NCBI RefSeq assembly: GCF_009827305.1 | Contig: NZ_WTYJ01000001.1 | Location: forward strand, 434,001 to 498,000 | Direction: 5' to 3' | Source: Croceibacterium xixiisoli | GTDB lineage: Bacteria; Pseudomonadota; Alphaproteobacteria; Sphingomonadales; Sphingomonadaceae | Length of the DNA stretch: 64,000 bases | Part shown: positions 1-7,596 of the stretch, piece after piece | Numbering within the stretch: position 1 is the stretch's first letter | Layout: every line of letters begins with the position of its first letter | Notes under the pieces: model-generated | Told to the model about the DNA's origin: nothing | Database searches by the model: none | What the model saw: the letters and a program-made list of their open reading frames with translations, nothing else | Made by a program: the position numbers and the translations under genes

Positions 1-1885
1 CGCAGGGGCCCGGGCCACCGAACTGCGGGCAGGAATTCAGCGACAGCTGGATATCCTTGTAGTCGGAGAAGAACGCCGCACCGTTCAGGCGGACCGAATT
101 GTCGAACAGATTGCTCTTGAAGCCCACTTCATAGGCGGTCAGCGTTTCCGCCCCGAAGGATTGCACCTGCGCCGGGTTGAACGGCCGCGGATTGATCCCG
201 CCGCCCTTGAAGCCGGTGGAAACCTGCGCATAGGTCATCAGCGCCTCGCTCCAGCGGTATTGCAGGTTCAGGCGATAATCGACGCGATCCCCGTCATAGG
301 CGCCCGATTCCCCGTCCAGCGCACCCAGGAACGGGTTGACCGTGCCGTCGCGATTGCGGCGGGCGAAGGTGTAATCCTTGTGTTCCTTGGTGTAGCGGAT
401 GCCGGCATTGACGGTCAGATCGTCGATGAATTCCCACGACGCATTGGCGAAGGCGGCAATCGTGTCGGCATTGACCGGGTCATTGCCCTGGAACTGGAGC
501 GGATAGACCGGCACATAGCGCAGATCCTGGAACGTCGCATAGACGGACCGCTGATCCAGATAGAACCCGCCGATCGTCCAGTTCAGCGTGTTGTCCAGCA
601 TCGCGCCATTGAGCCGGAGTTCCTGCGTGAAGCCCCAATAGGTCAGATCGCCGAACCCGTTGGAATGCGACAGCGGCGACAGATCGTCGTCATTGTTGAA
701 CTGCAGCCGGTAATCGCGATAGCTGGTGATGGACTGGAACTGCAGATCGTCGGTCAGATCGATATCGATGTTCGCGGCAATGCCCCAATTGTCGAGCTTG
801 GTCCGGCCATCGCCGCGCGTCTGTACCATCGGCGTGCCATCGGCGATGCCTCCGGTAAACGTCCCCTCGGGCGAGAAGTAGGAGGCGTAATTGCAATAAC
901 GGCCGCAGATGAAGCGGTTGTCCAGCGGCACGGCCGGCGAATCCGTGCGAATATTGGGGCTGTTGTTGTTGGACAGCAGCAGCACGCCGGCGGCATTGGT
1001 GTTGTCGCTGTGCGAATAGTCGCCGGTCAGATTGATATCGATGGTGTTGGTCGGCTGATACCGCAGCTGGATGCGCCCGGCCTGGTAATTCACCTCGCCA
1101 TCGCGGGCCACGCGGCAATCGCCGCTGGTCTGCGGCTGCACCCCGCCGACGGCCGGGTTCAGCGCCGACCCCGGCGGGTTGACGCAACCGAAATCGAGCC
1201 GGTCGACATAGCCTTCCTGCTTCTTGGCCACCCCGGCGATGCGCACCGCCAGATTGTCGGTCAGTCCGAAATCGGCGCTCGCGCGCAGGTCGATGCGGTT
1301 GCGGCTGCCATAGGCGGCGGCCACGCTGCCGGTGTTGTTGCCTTGGGGGCGCTGGGAATAGAGCTTCACCGCGCCGCCGATGGAATTCTTGCCCGCCAGC
1401 GTGCCCTGCGGTCCGCGCAGCACTTCGACGCGTTCGAGATCGAGCAGATCGAAGATCGCGCCGGTCAGCGTCGCATAATAGACGTCATCGACGTAAAGGC
1501 CCACGCCCGGTTCCAGCGCCGGGTTGAAATCGGCCTGGCCGACGCCGCGAATCGACGCCGCGAGCGAGGGGCCGAAGGCCGCGCCCTGCGGCTTGAGCGA
1601 CACATTCGGCGCCTGGGCGGTGATTTGCGAGATATCGGTCTGGCTGCGCGCGGTCAGCATTTCGGAATTCACCGCCGTGATGGCGATCGGCGTATCCTGC
1701 AGCCGCTGTTCGCGAAACTGTGCCGTCACGATGATTTCGTTGCTGGGGCGCTCTGCCTCGGCCTCTGCTGCTACCGGCTCAGCCGGCGCTTCCTGCGCGG
1801 CGAGCGGGGCCGCCAGCGCCAGCGTGCCGAGCGATACGCCGGCGGTGAGAAATGGACGCACGAACCCAGGGCGCAAAACACGCAT
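1..1885 (-). CDS. TonB-dependent receptor, 3'-truncated by window edge
   Basis: Outer-membrane TonB-dependent receptor read on the minus strand; the C-terminal part of the barrel lies beyond base 1. The start ATG at 1885 follows a GGAGGAAG-like Shine-Dalgarno and gives a signal peptide ending near AAPLAAQE. After it come a TonB-box-like stretch NEIIVTAQ and a plug domain with the usual IRGVGQ and ERVEVLRGPQGTL motifs, then barrel strands. It lies next to aromatic-catabolism genes, so uptake of an aromatic or lignin-derived substrate is plausible, but the ligand cannot be read from the sequence. It is the last gene before the window edge, and an inverted repeat lies upstream of it. Confidence 0.93.
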   Translation of the reverse strand, partial: MRVLRPGFVRPFLTAGVSLGTLALAAPLAAQEAPAEPVAAEAEAERPSNEIIVTAQFREQRLQDTPIAITAVNSEMLTARSQTDISQITAQAPNVSLKPQGAAFGPSLAASIRGVGQADFNPALEPGVGLYVDDVYYATLTGAIFDLLDLERVEVLRGPQGTLAGKNSIGGAVKLYSQRPQGNNTGSVAAAYGSRNRIDLRASADFGLTDNLAVRIAGVAKKQEGYVDRLDFGCVNPPGSALNPAVGGVQPQTSGDCRVARDGEVNYQAGRIQLRYQPTNTIDINLTGDYSHSDNTNAAGVLLLSNNNSPNIRTDSPAVPLDNRFICGRYCNYASYFSPEGTFTGGIADGTPMVQTRGDGRTKLDNWGIAANIDIDLTDDLQFQSITSYRDYRLQFNNDDDLSPLSHSNGFGDLTYWGFTQELRLNGAMLDNTLNWTIGGFYLDQRSVYATFQDLRYVPVYPLQFQGNDPVNADTIAAFANASWEFIDDLTVNAGIRYTKEHKDYTFARRNRDGTVNPFLGALDGESGAYDGDRVDYRLNLQYRWSEALMTYAQVSTGFKGGGINPRPFNPAQVQSFGAETLTAYEVGFKSNLFDNSVRLNGAAFFSDYKDIQLSLNSCPQFGGPGPC

Positions 1886-2065
1886 CAGACTTCCTCCTGA
1901 TCCCAAACCTCACGGCTTCTTTTCTTGAGCCGTTGAAGGGAAACTGTGCCTGTCGCGCGCAAAAACGCAATGCAGAGGACGTCGAATTTATCGTAACAAC
2001 TGTTAGAACCGGTCATGTGTTGCCATTTGGCGACATGTGACCGGTCCAATAGTTCTAAAATATTA
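1886..2065. promoter_or_regulatory. Intergenic region with symmetric inverted repeat
   Basis: This 180-base gap lies between the receptor start and the stop of the LigW-like gene, both on the minus strand. Bases 2008-2045 form a symmetric interrupted palindrome: ACCGGTCA (2008-2015) pairs with TGACCGGT (2038-2045), and inside it GCC pairs with GGC around ATTT. Outer arms TTAGAAC (2003-2009) and GTTCTAA (2052-2058) extend it with some asymmetry. It could be an operator for the receptor gene or the 3' hairpin of the upstream gene. There is no clear U-tract, which favours an operator. Confidence 0.5.
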
Positions 2066-3196
2066 TTATTTCAGGCGGAAAACCTTGCGCGCATTGTCTT
2101 CCATCAGCAATTTCTTGTGCGCCGGGCTGATTGCCATCCGATCGTAAGATGCCACCTCATCGCTGCTCTGCTGATAGGGGTAATCCATTGCATAGAGCAC
2201 GCGATCCGGGCCCAGCACCTCCATGCAGAACTTGATCGCCGGCTCCCACCCGCAACCGCTGGTGGTGATCCAGATGTTGTTCTGGAAATAATAGCTGACC
2301 GGATGCTTCAGCTTCACCGGCGGCTGCCCGCCGCGCAATCCCGCGCGATTGTCGGCGTTCCCCTGCATCCAGTCGAAGCGATAGAGATGGAGTGGCAGGC
2401 ATTCACCCAGATGGCCGATCACCAGCCGCAGCTTGGGGAACCGGTCGAACGCGCCGGAAAAAATCAGCCCCATGGTGTGCAGCCACACATCATGCGGAAA
2501 CCCGCCCAGCGCGCCGAAGAAGCCGCGCGTTTCATAATGCTGCCCGTTGAAGGGCGCGGTCGGGTGAATATACAACGCCCCGTCCATCGCCTCGATCGCT
2601 TCCAGGATCGGCCAATAATCCTGCTCGTCGATATAATGGCCCTGCCAGTGCGAATTGAGCACCGCGCCGTTCAGCCCCAGCGTCCCGATCGCGCGCTCGA
2701 TCTCGCGCACCGATCCGGCCACATCGCGCGGGTCGAAGGCGGCCAGCGCGGAAAAGCGGTCGGGGTGGCGGGCGCAGGCATCGGCAGCAATGTCATTGGC
2801 CTCGCGCGCCAGCGGGGTGCCTTCGCCGGGGCGGACCACCTGCACACCGGGCGCGGTCAGCAGCAGCAACTGCCGGTCGATGCCCATTTCATCCATATGC
2901 GCCAGCCGCAGATCGCCCAGATCCTGCAGCATGTCCTGCAGGCTGGGCATATTGGCGAACATGCCGGCCATCTTCAGCGAATCGTCATGCGGCGCCTCGC
3001 CGCTGTTCAGATAGTCCACCTGCGCTTTCACCAGCGCGGGGAAGGTCCAGGCCTCTTCGGTGGCGATCCGCTTGTAGGGCGTGTCGCGGTTCACATGCCC
3101 GGCGCGCGGGGCCAGGCCGATCCGCGTCCGCTGGCTGAAATCTTCCTTGAAATGACCTTTCAGGCCCTTCTCGCTGCCATCTTCCATCGTGCCCAT
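2066..3196 (-). CDS. LigW-like amidohydrolase-2 family decarboxylase
   Basis: Metal-dependent amidohydrolase of the ACMSD/5-carboxyvanillate decarboxylase family. The LigW-type metal and active-site motifs are present: ATEEA near residue 47, YIHPT around 195, GHLGE around 262 and MDYPYQ around 338, with the LYRFD arginine. The stretch NSHWQGHYIDE parallels the NSHTQGRYLDE of LigW. In SYK-6-type bacteria LigW removes the 5-carboxyl from 5-carboxyvanillate and so feeds vanillate and protocatechuate metabolism; the lig cluster nearby makes such a role plausible. A gamma-resorcylate-type decarboxylase or hydrolase is the alternative. Three in-frame ATGs (3211, 3196, 3187) exist; GGGAGAAGGA favours 3196 or 3187. 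Confidence 0.8.
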   Translation of the reverse strand: MGTMEDGSEKGLKGHFKEDFSQRTRIGLAPRAGHVNRDTPYKRIATEEAWTFPALVKAQVDYLNSGEAPHDDSLKMAGMFANMPSLQDMLQDLGDLRLAHMDEMGIDRQLLLLTAPGVQVVRPGEGTPLAREANDIAADACARHPDRFSALAAFDPRDVAGSVREIERAIGTLGLNGAVLNSHWQGHYIDEQDYWPILEAIEAMDGALYIHPTAPFNGQHYETRGFFGALGGFPHDVWLHTMGLIFSGAFDRFPKLRLVIGHLGECLPLHLYRFDWMQGNADNRAGLRGGQPPVKLKHPVSYYFQNNIWITTSGCGWEPAIKFCMEVLGPDRVLYAMDYPYQQSSDEVASYDRMAISPAHKKLLMEDNARKVFRLK

Positions 3197-3283
3197 TCCT
3201 TCTCCCAACATTCACATCAATTGTCCGCCAGGCGGGCGCAGCTTCTCGTGGCCGGCCTCAGCCTGCGGTCGGACAATCATCAG

Positions 3284-3317
3284 AAAAAAGGCGCGCTGTC
3301 CGGGGACAGCGCGCCTT
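3284..3317 (-). terminator. Intrinsic terminator of the NTF2-like gene
   Basis: A perfect 14-bp stem (AAGGCGCGCTGTCC at 3288-3301 with its complement at 3304-3317) has a very short loop and is followed on the minus strand by a T-run. It begins 9 bases after the stop of the NTF2-like gene and separates it transcriptionally from the LigW-like gene. Confidence 0.85.
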
Positions 3318-3325
3318 GCGATCCG

Positions 3326-4018
3326 CTATTCCTGCCCGGCGAGCAGGGCGCCGAACTTGGGATGGGCAAAGTGCATCGGCACATCGTGGCGATAGGGCCA
3401 GGTCTGGCGATATTCTTCCGCCGGCAGCAGGCGGTCGGGGCCGACCGGATCTTCGGGATAGAGCTTGGCGGCCGGCTGCAGATGGCTGGTGGTATGGGCC
3501 CAACCCTGCTCGTAATCGCCCTGCCACTGCATCTTGTAATCCAGCCGCTGGATCTTCCACACGCCGTCTTCACGGATGTAGTCATTTTCGTAGATGCCGG
3601 CTTCCATGAACTGCTGCGGCATGATCTCTTCGCGGGTGTCCTGGAAATCATCGTGCCAGCCACCGAACAGGAGGCCGCGGAAACGGCCCTTGGCGGTCTG
3701 CCGGTCGGGCGCGACGGTGATGATGTCCTGCATCTGGAAATGGTCGAGCAGCAGGCCGTTGACCGGGCCCGGCTTGCCACCGGTGAAACGCCCGGCGATC
3801 CAGTCGCCATACAGCCGCTTTACGCCGGCATGGCCGACATATTCGCCGGACAGGAACACCACCACGCCGTCGTCGGAAAACAGATTGGCCACGTCGTCGG
3901 GGCGGTTGAAATCGATATAGTATCCATAGGCCCAATGCAGGCGGCGAATGGCATTGATATCTTCCATTTCACCCACGCGATGTTCCAGCGCGGCCAGACG
4001 GCTTTCCAGATCACTCAT
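3326..4018 (-). CDS. Nuclear transport factor 2-like (SnoaL-type) protein
   Basis: A 230-residue protein with a short predicted coiled coil at the N-terminus (MSDLESRLAALEHRVGEMED) followed by an NTF2/SnoaL-like alpha+beta barrel: INAIRRLHWAYGYYID, then LFSDDGVVVF, and EDGVWKIQRLDYKM near residue 165. This fold is shared by small dehydratases, isomerases and ring-hydroxylating dioxygenase small subunits, and is common in aromatic and steroid catabolic clusters. The C-terminal extension (about 60 residues, Pro- and His-rich) is not part of the basic fold. Its divergent neighbour is an SDR, and the two share a 72-base promoter gap. Catalytic function is unassigned. Confidence 0.75.
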   Translation of the reverse strand: MSDLESRLAALEHRVGEMEDINAIRRLHWAYGYYIDFNRPDDVANLFSDDGVVVFLSGEYVGHAGVKRLYGDWIAGRFTGGKPGPVNGLLLDHFQMQDIITVAPDRQTAKGRFRGLLFGGWHDDFQDTREEIMPQQFMEAGIYENDYIREDGVWKIQRLDYKMQWQGDYEQGWAHTTSHLQPAAKLYPEDPVGPDRLLPAEEYRQTWPYRHDVPMHFAHPKFGALLAGQE

Positions 4019-4090
4019 ACTCGACTCTCCCTGTAATCTTTGGCAGCAACCCTAACGAACGAGACTATTTTGGCGAGAGGAAATTCAGAC

Positions 4091-5020
4091 ATGAGCAATC
4101 AAACCGGCCCATGGCAGGGGCGTGTCGCCTTCGTGACCGGCGCGGTCACCGGCATCGGCCTGGGTGTCGCGCAGGCCTTCGCCGACGCGGGCATGCGGCT
4201 GGCGCTCAGCTACCGTAATGAAGATGACAAGGCCCGCACGGCCCAATGGTTTGCGGGCAAGGGTTATGAACAGCCGCTCTTCATCAAGCTGGATGTTACC
4301 GATCGCGATGGCTTTGCCGCCGCCGCGCAGCAGGTGGTCGATCATTTCGGCGAAGTGCATGTGCTGGTGAACAATGCCGGCGTGTCGGTGTTCGGCCCCA
4401 CGGACGAGGCGAGCTATGCCGATTACGACTGGATCATGGGCGTCAATTTCGGCGGCGTGGTCAATGGGCTGGTGTCGTTCCTGCCGCATCTCAAGGCCAG
4501 CCAGGGCCGCCGCCATGTCGTCAATGTCGCCAGCATGGCCGCCTTCCTGCCGGGGCCGCAGGCGGGCATCTACACCGCCAGCAAATTCGCCGTGCGCGGG
4601 CTTACGGAAAGCCTGCGCTACAATCTCGCCCCGCATGGCATCGGCTGTTCGCTGTGCTGCCCGGCGCTGACCCGCACCAATGCCTGGACCAGCGCGCTCA
4701 AGCGCCCGGACGGCATCGGCAACAGCGGTTTCCCCGAAACCAGCCAGGCACAGCTCGAACAATTCGGCACCGCGTTCGAGGAAGGGATGGATCCCTATGA
4801 GGTCGGCAGCAAGATCCTGGCCGGCATGACCGCGCAGGACGGGCTTATCCTGACCCACCCCGAACACGGCCCGGATTTTGAGGAAATCCATGAAAGGACC
4901 ATGGCCGCCCTGCCGCAGGAAGATGCCCCCGAAGGACGGCTGCGGATCGAACAGCTGCGCCGCGAGGCCATGAAGGCGGCGGAACAGGGCCTGGTGATCG
5001 AACTGGACGATCTCACCTGA
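4091..5020 (+). CDS. Short-chain dehydrogenase/reductase
   Basis: Classical SDR of 309 residues: cofactor loop TGAVTGIG (16-23), structural NNAG (94-97), and catalytic Ser148, Tyr161 and Lys165 (YTASK). It catalyses NAD(P)-dependent oxidation or reduction of an alcohol/carbonyl; the substrate is unknown. The start at 4091 is chosen for the AGAGGA ribosome site just upstream; an earlier in-frame start at 4040 has no such site. The C-terminal 60 residues are longer than in a minimal SDR. It lies 98 bases before the dienelactone-hydrolase-like gene and may be co-transcribed with it. Confidence 0.88.
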   Translation: MSNQTGPWQGRVAFVTGAVTGIGLGVAQAFADAGMRLALSYRNEDDKARTAQWFAGKGYEQPLFIKLDVTDRDGFAAAAQQVVDHFGEVHVLVNNAGVSVFGPTDEASYADYDWIMGVNFGGVVNGLVSFLPHLKASQGRRHVVNVASMAAFLPGPQAGIYTASKFAVRGLTESLRYNLAPHGIGCSLCCPALTRTNAWTSALKRPDGIGNSGFPETSQAQLEQFGTAFEEGMDPYEVGSKILAGMTAQDGLILTHPEHGPDFEEIHERTMAALPQEDAPEGRLRIEQLRREAMKAAEQGLVIELDDLT

Positions 5021-5118
5021 TTTCAGGCCTGCCTGTCGCAGGCAGCATGTCGAAGCTGCGGTGGACGGCCGGCCTTGCCGTGCTATCCCCCGCAACGGGA
5101 AGAGCAGTGGAGGCGAAC

Positions 5119-5994
5119 ATGTGTGATATCGATCATCTGGCGGAAATGAAGCCGACCGGTAAGGGCTTCAACCGGCGTCAATTCGGCGCGATGGGCATGG
5201 CGGCGGGGCTCGCGGCCTGCGCTCCGATCGAAGGCGGCAATGCGGCTGCGGCCGGCGGGCTCAGCGAAAAGAATGTCAGCTTCCCGGCCCCGGGCGGCAC
5301 GATGGATGCGTTTTTCGTCCATCCGGGCAGCGGCAAGCACCCCGCGATCATCATCTGGCCGGACATCGCCGGCCTGCGCGATGCCTTTAAGGTGATGGCC
5401 CGCCGGCTGGCAGGTTCCGGCTATGCCGTGCTGGTGGTCAATCCCTATTATCGCGATCAGCCGGCGCCGCAGTTCGCCGATTTCGACGATTGGCGCGCGC
5501 AGGGCGGCATGGAGAAGGTCGGCCCCTGGCGCGCGAAGAACGATGCCAAGGGCGTGCAGGATACGGCCAGGGCCGTGGTCGCCTGGCTCGACACCCAGGG
5601 CGCAGTGGATACCGCCAAGGGTATCGGCAACCAGGGCTATTGCATGGGCGGTCCCTACACCGTGTGGACGGCGGCCGCCGTTCCCACCCGTGTGAAGGCG
5701 GCGGCATCTTTCCATGGCGGCGGGTTGGTCGGGGATGCGGCCGATGCGCCGATCAACCTGCTCAAGAACACCCAGGCCAGCTATCTGATCGCCATCGCCA
5801 AGAACGACGATGCCCGCGCCCCGACCGAAAAGGATGCACTGCGCGCTGCCGCGCAGCAGGCCGGGCGCAAGGCGGAGGTGGAGGTCTATCCGGCCGATCA
5901 CGGCTGGTGCGTGCTGGATTCCCCGGTTTACGATCAGGTGCAGGCCGATCGTGCCTGGGGCCGGATGCTGGCTGTTTATTCTGAAGCGCTCTGA
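5119..5994 (+). CDS. Dienelactone hydrolase family protein with Tat/lipoprotein signal
   Basis: An alpha/beta-hydrolase of the dienelactone hydrolase family, 291 residues. The catalytic triad is visible: Cys175 in GYCMGG, Asp230 in NDDARAP and His261 in DHGWC. The N-terminus has a twin-arginine motif (NRRQFG, residues 18-23) and a possible lipobox GLAAC (Cys34), so the protein is probably exported folded and anchored outside the cytoplasm, which is unusual for a ring-cleavage lactonase. Start 5119 is preceded by GTGGAGG; the longer in-frame start at 5047 would bury the Tat motif. Confidence 0.85.
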   Translation: MCDIDHLAEMKPTGKGFNRRQFGAMGMAAGLAACAPIEGGNAAAAGGLSEKNVSFPAPGGTMDAFFVHPGSGKHPAIIIWPDIAGLRDAFKVMARRLAGSGYAVLVVNPYYRDQPAPQFADFDDWRAQGGMEKVGPWRAKNDAKGVQDTARAVVAWLDTQGAVDTAKGIGNQGYCMGGPYTVWTAAAVPTRVKAAASFHGGGLVGDAADAPINLLKNTQASYLIAIAKNDDARAPTEKDALRAAAQQAGRKAEVEVYPADHGWCVLDSPVYDQVQADRAWGRMLAVYSEAL

Positions 5995-6018
5995 TCTCGG
6001 CGTCTCTCACCAGAAATC

Positions 6019-6046
6019 CGGGGCGGGGCCTTTTGGCTCCGCCCCG
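6019..6046 (+). terminator. Intrinsic terminator after the dienelactone-hydrolase-like gene
   Basis: The GC-rich stem GGGGCGGGGCC / GGCTCCGCCCC (one mismatch) has a TTTT loop and sits 25 bases after the stop codon at 5994. Confidence 0.7.
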
Positions 6047-6244
6047 TTACTTTTGCAAATACTGCAGATTCCGTGACTTGATGGCGATTTGCGCTATGTT
6101 TCTCGCATGAGATGCGGCTGTGTACAGGGCAAATCTATAAATCAACCTGTCCCTGAATCATGTCATCTCGCCGGATTTTCGCCACAATTGCGGCACCAAT
6201 CCCTATTTGGATCTTTGTAATGACAAATCCCAAGGAGAAATGTC

Positions 6245-6685
6245 ATGAAAAAGGTCGCTTTTCTTATCGCTTCGGGTCTGATGTTCAGTGCTGCTTCGGT
6301 CAGCGCGCAGGATGCTGCGCCGCCGCCGGCTGACACGGCAACCGATGCCGCCGCTCCGGCCGATACCGCAACTGATGCCGCTGCAGACACGGCAACCGAT
6401 GCAGCAGCACCGGCAACTGCAGCTCCGGCTGATCCGGCTGCGGCAACCTTCACCGAGGATCAGATCCAGAGCTATGCCAGCGCGCTGGTGAAGATTCAGG
6501 AAGTCAGCGGCGACGCCACGCTGGATGATGCCGGCAAGCAGGCCAAGATGGTAGCCATCGTGAACGAAGTGGGTCTGGACCCGCAGACCTTCAACGCGAT
6601 CGGTCAGGCAACCCAGACCAATCCGGATATCCAGAGCAAGGTTCAGGCCGCCGTCTCGACCGCACAGTCGACCCAGCCGAGCTAA
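6245..6685 (+). CDS. Secreted DUF4168 protein with Ala/Thr/Asp repeats
   Basis: A 146-residue secreted protein. The signal peptide MKKVAFLIASGLMFSAASVSAQ is followed by a low-complexity linker with several imperfect ADTATDAA repeats (about residues 29-62). A helical DUF4168-type domain follows (FTEDQIQSYASALVKIQEV to about residue 135), including the FNAIGQATQTNPD segment. The function of DUF4168 is unknown; it is common in periplasmic proteins of proteobacteria and cyanobacteria. The start has a strong AAGGAGAA ribosome site. The repeat-encoding DNA (about 6330-6430) could be prone to length variation. Confidence 0.85.
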   Translation: MKKVAFLIASGLMFSAASVSAQDAAPPPADTATDAAAPADTATDAAADTATDAAAPATAAPADPAAATFTEDQIQSYASALVKIQEVSGDATLDDAGKQAKMVAIVNEVGLDPQTFNAIGQATQTNPDIQSKVQAAVSTAQSTQPS

Positions 6686-6712
6686 GCTGAACAGTTCCCA
6701 GGCTCACGCCGG

Positions 6713-6750
6713 AACGCCCTCGCAGAGCAATCTGCGGGGGCGTTTGTTTT
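6713..6750 (+). terminator. Intrinsic terminator of the DUF4168 gene
   Basis: The stem AACGCCCTCGCAGA pairs with TCTGCGGGGGCGTT around GCAA and is followed by TGTTTT, 28 bases after the stop. Confidence 0.85.
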
Positions 6751-6792
6751 GCATCGTGCTTTGTTGTGCGTCGTCCGGGGGGGGGGGGCGGC

Positions 6793-7596
6793 TCAGCCCA
6801 GCCAGTAACAATTGGCGCGCATCTCGATGCTGACGCGGGGCGGGGCATCATCGGGCACGATCGGCGAATCAAACGCCACATGCGGAATGCATTGCGCCGC
6901 GCTGCTATCGCTGTCGCTGGTCTTGAACACGATCACCTCGTCCGGGGTCATGTTGCTGAACCAGATCCAGCGATGGCCCGGATCATGTGCCACCACATAG
7001 CCTTCGAAACTGAATTCAGGCGCGCCGCCCGGAGGGTCGAAAATCGCATCGGCCTTGATCAGTTCCTGCCCCGCGATGCTGCGCCAGTCGCACAGCGCCA
7101 GCGGCACATCCTGCGGCGCGCCGCTGATCGCGCGCCAGACATTGTACTGCGCGCTGCGGATCACCGGCCGATCCTGCGGGGCGGATTGCGCGCGGAACCG
7201 GGCGCCGGTTTCGGGCGACACATCGACATGGGCAAACCGGGCAGGATGCGAATTGTCGCTGCTGCCGGTCTTCCCGCTGCGTTCCGAAAACCGCAGGATG
7301 CCGCGCGGGGTGATCGACGTGACATCGCAGCCCGTGATCCGTTTCAGCAGGCTGTCGAGTTCGGGCAGGTGGATCCGGGCGATCTGATCCTGATCGGCCC
7401 AGTCCGCCACCGCGCTCGGCGCGCTCGTCAGCAGACAGCCTTCGCGATCCAGCGACAGATCGTGCCCGCGCATATCGGTGATGGTCATGTCCACCGGCGC
7501 CAGCACGATCGTGTCCTTCTCATGCGCATTGGCATAATAGCGCGGCCTTTCCCCTGTATCTGCGACATAGGCGATGGGCGCGCGCACTGTGGTCAT
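6793..7596 (-). CDS. CmcJ/NvfI-family oxidoreductase-like protein
   Basis: This 267-residue protein resembles the CmcJ/NvfI (GA4 desaturase-like) family: an SAQYNVWRAISGAPQDVPLA-type block near residue 150, LCDWRSI, the HRWIWFSNMTPDEVIVFK block near 210, and a terminal RVSIEMRANCYW. Relatives act as Fe(II)/2-oxoglutarate-type oxygenases or accessory factors in cephamycin and fungal meroterpenoid biosynthesis. Its ATG overlaps the stop of the upstream aldo/keto reductase by four bases, so the two are translationally coupled. A 12-G tract lies just past its stop. The substrate is unknown. Confidence 0.75.
   Translation of the reverse strand: MTTVRAPIAYVADTGERPRYYANAHEKDTIVLAPVDMTITDMRGHDLSLDREGCLLTSAPSAVADWADQDQIARIHLPELDSLLKRITGCDVTSITPRGILRFSERSGKTGSSDNSHPARFAHVDVSPETGARFRAQSAPQDRPVIRSAQYNVWRAISGAPQDVPLALCDWRSIAGQELIKADAIFDPPGGAPEFSFEGYVVAHDPGHRWIWFSNMTPDEVIVFKTSDSDSSAAQCIPHVAFDSPIVPDDAPPRVSIEMRANCYWLG

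Noticed and set aside
161-1900. 579-codon plus-strand open frame
   Set aside because: It is antisense to the TonB-dependent receptor, which has clear family motifs; long antisense frames are expected at this GC content.
1886-2065. Riboswitch (cobalamin type) upstream of the TonB receptor
   Set aside because: No B12-box-like conserved core is visible; the structure is a simple symmetric palindrome.
2015-4036. 673-codon plus-strand open frame
   Set aside because: It runs antisense through the LigW-like and NTF2-like genes and across their terminator; composition is Arg/Ala/Gln/His-rich with no domain.
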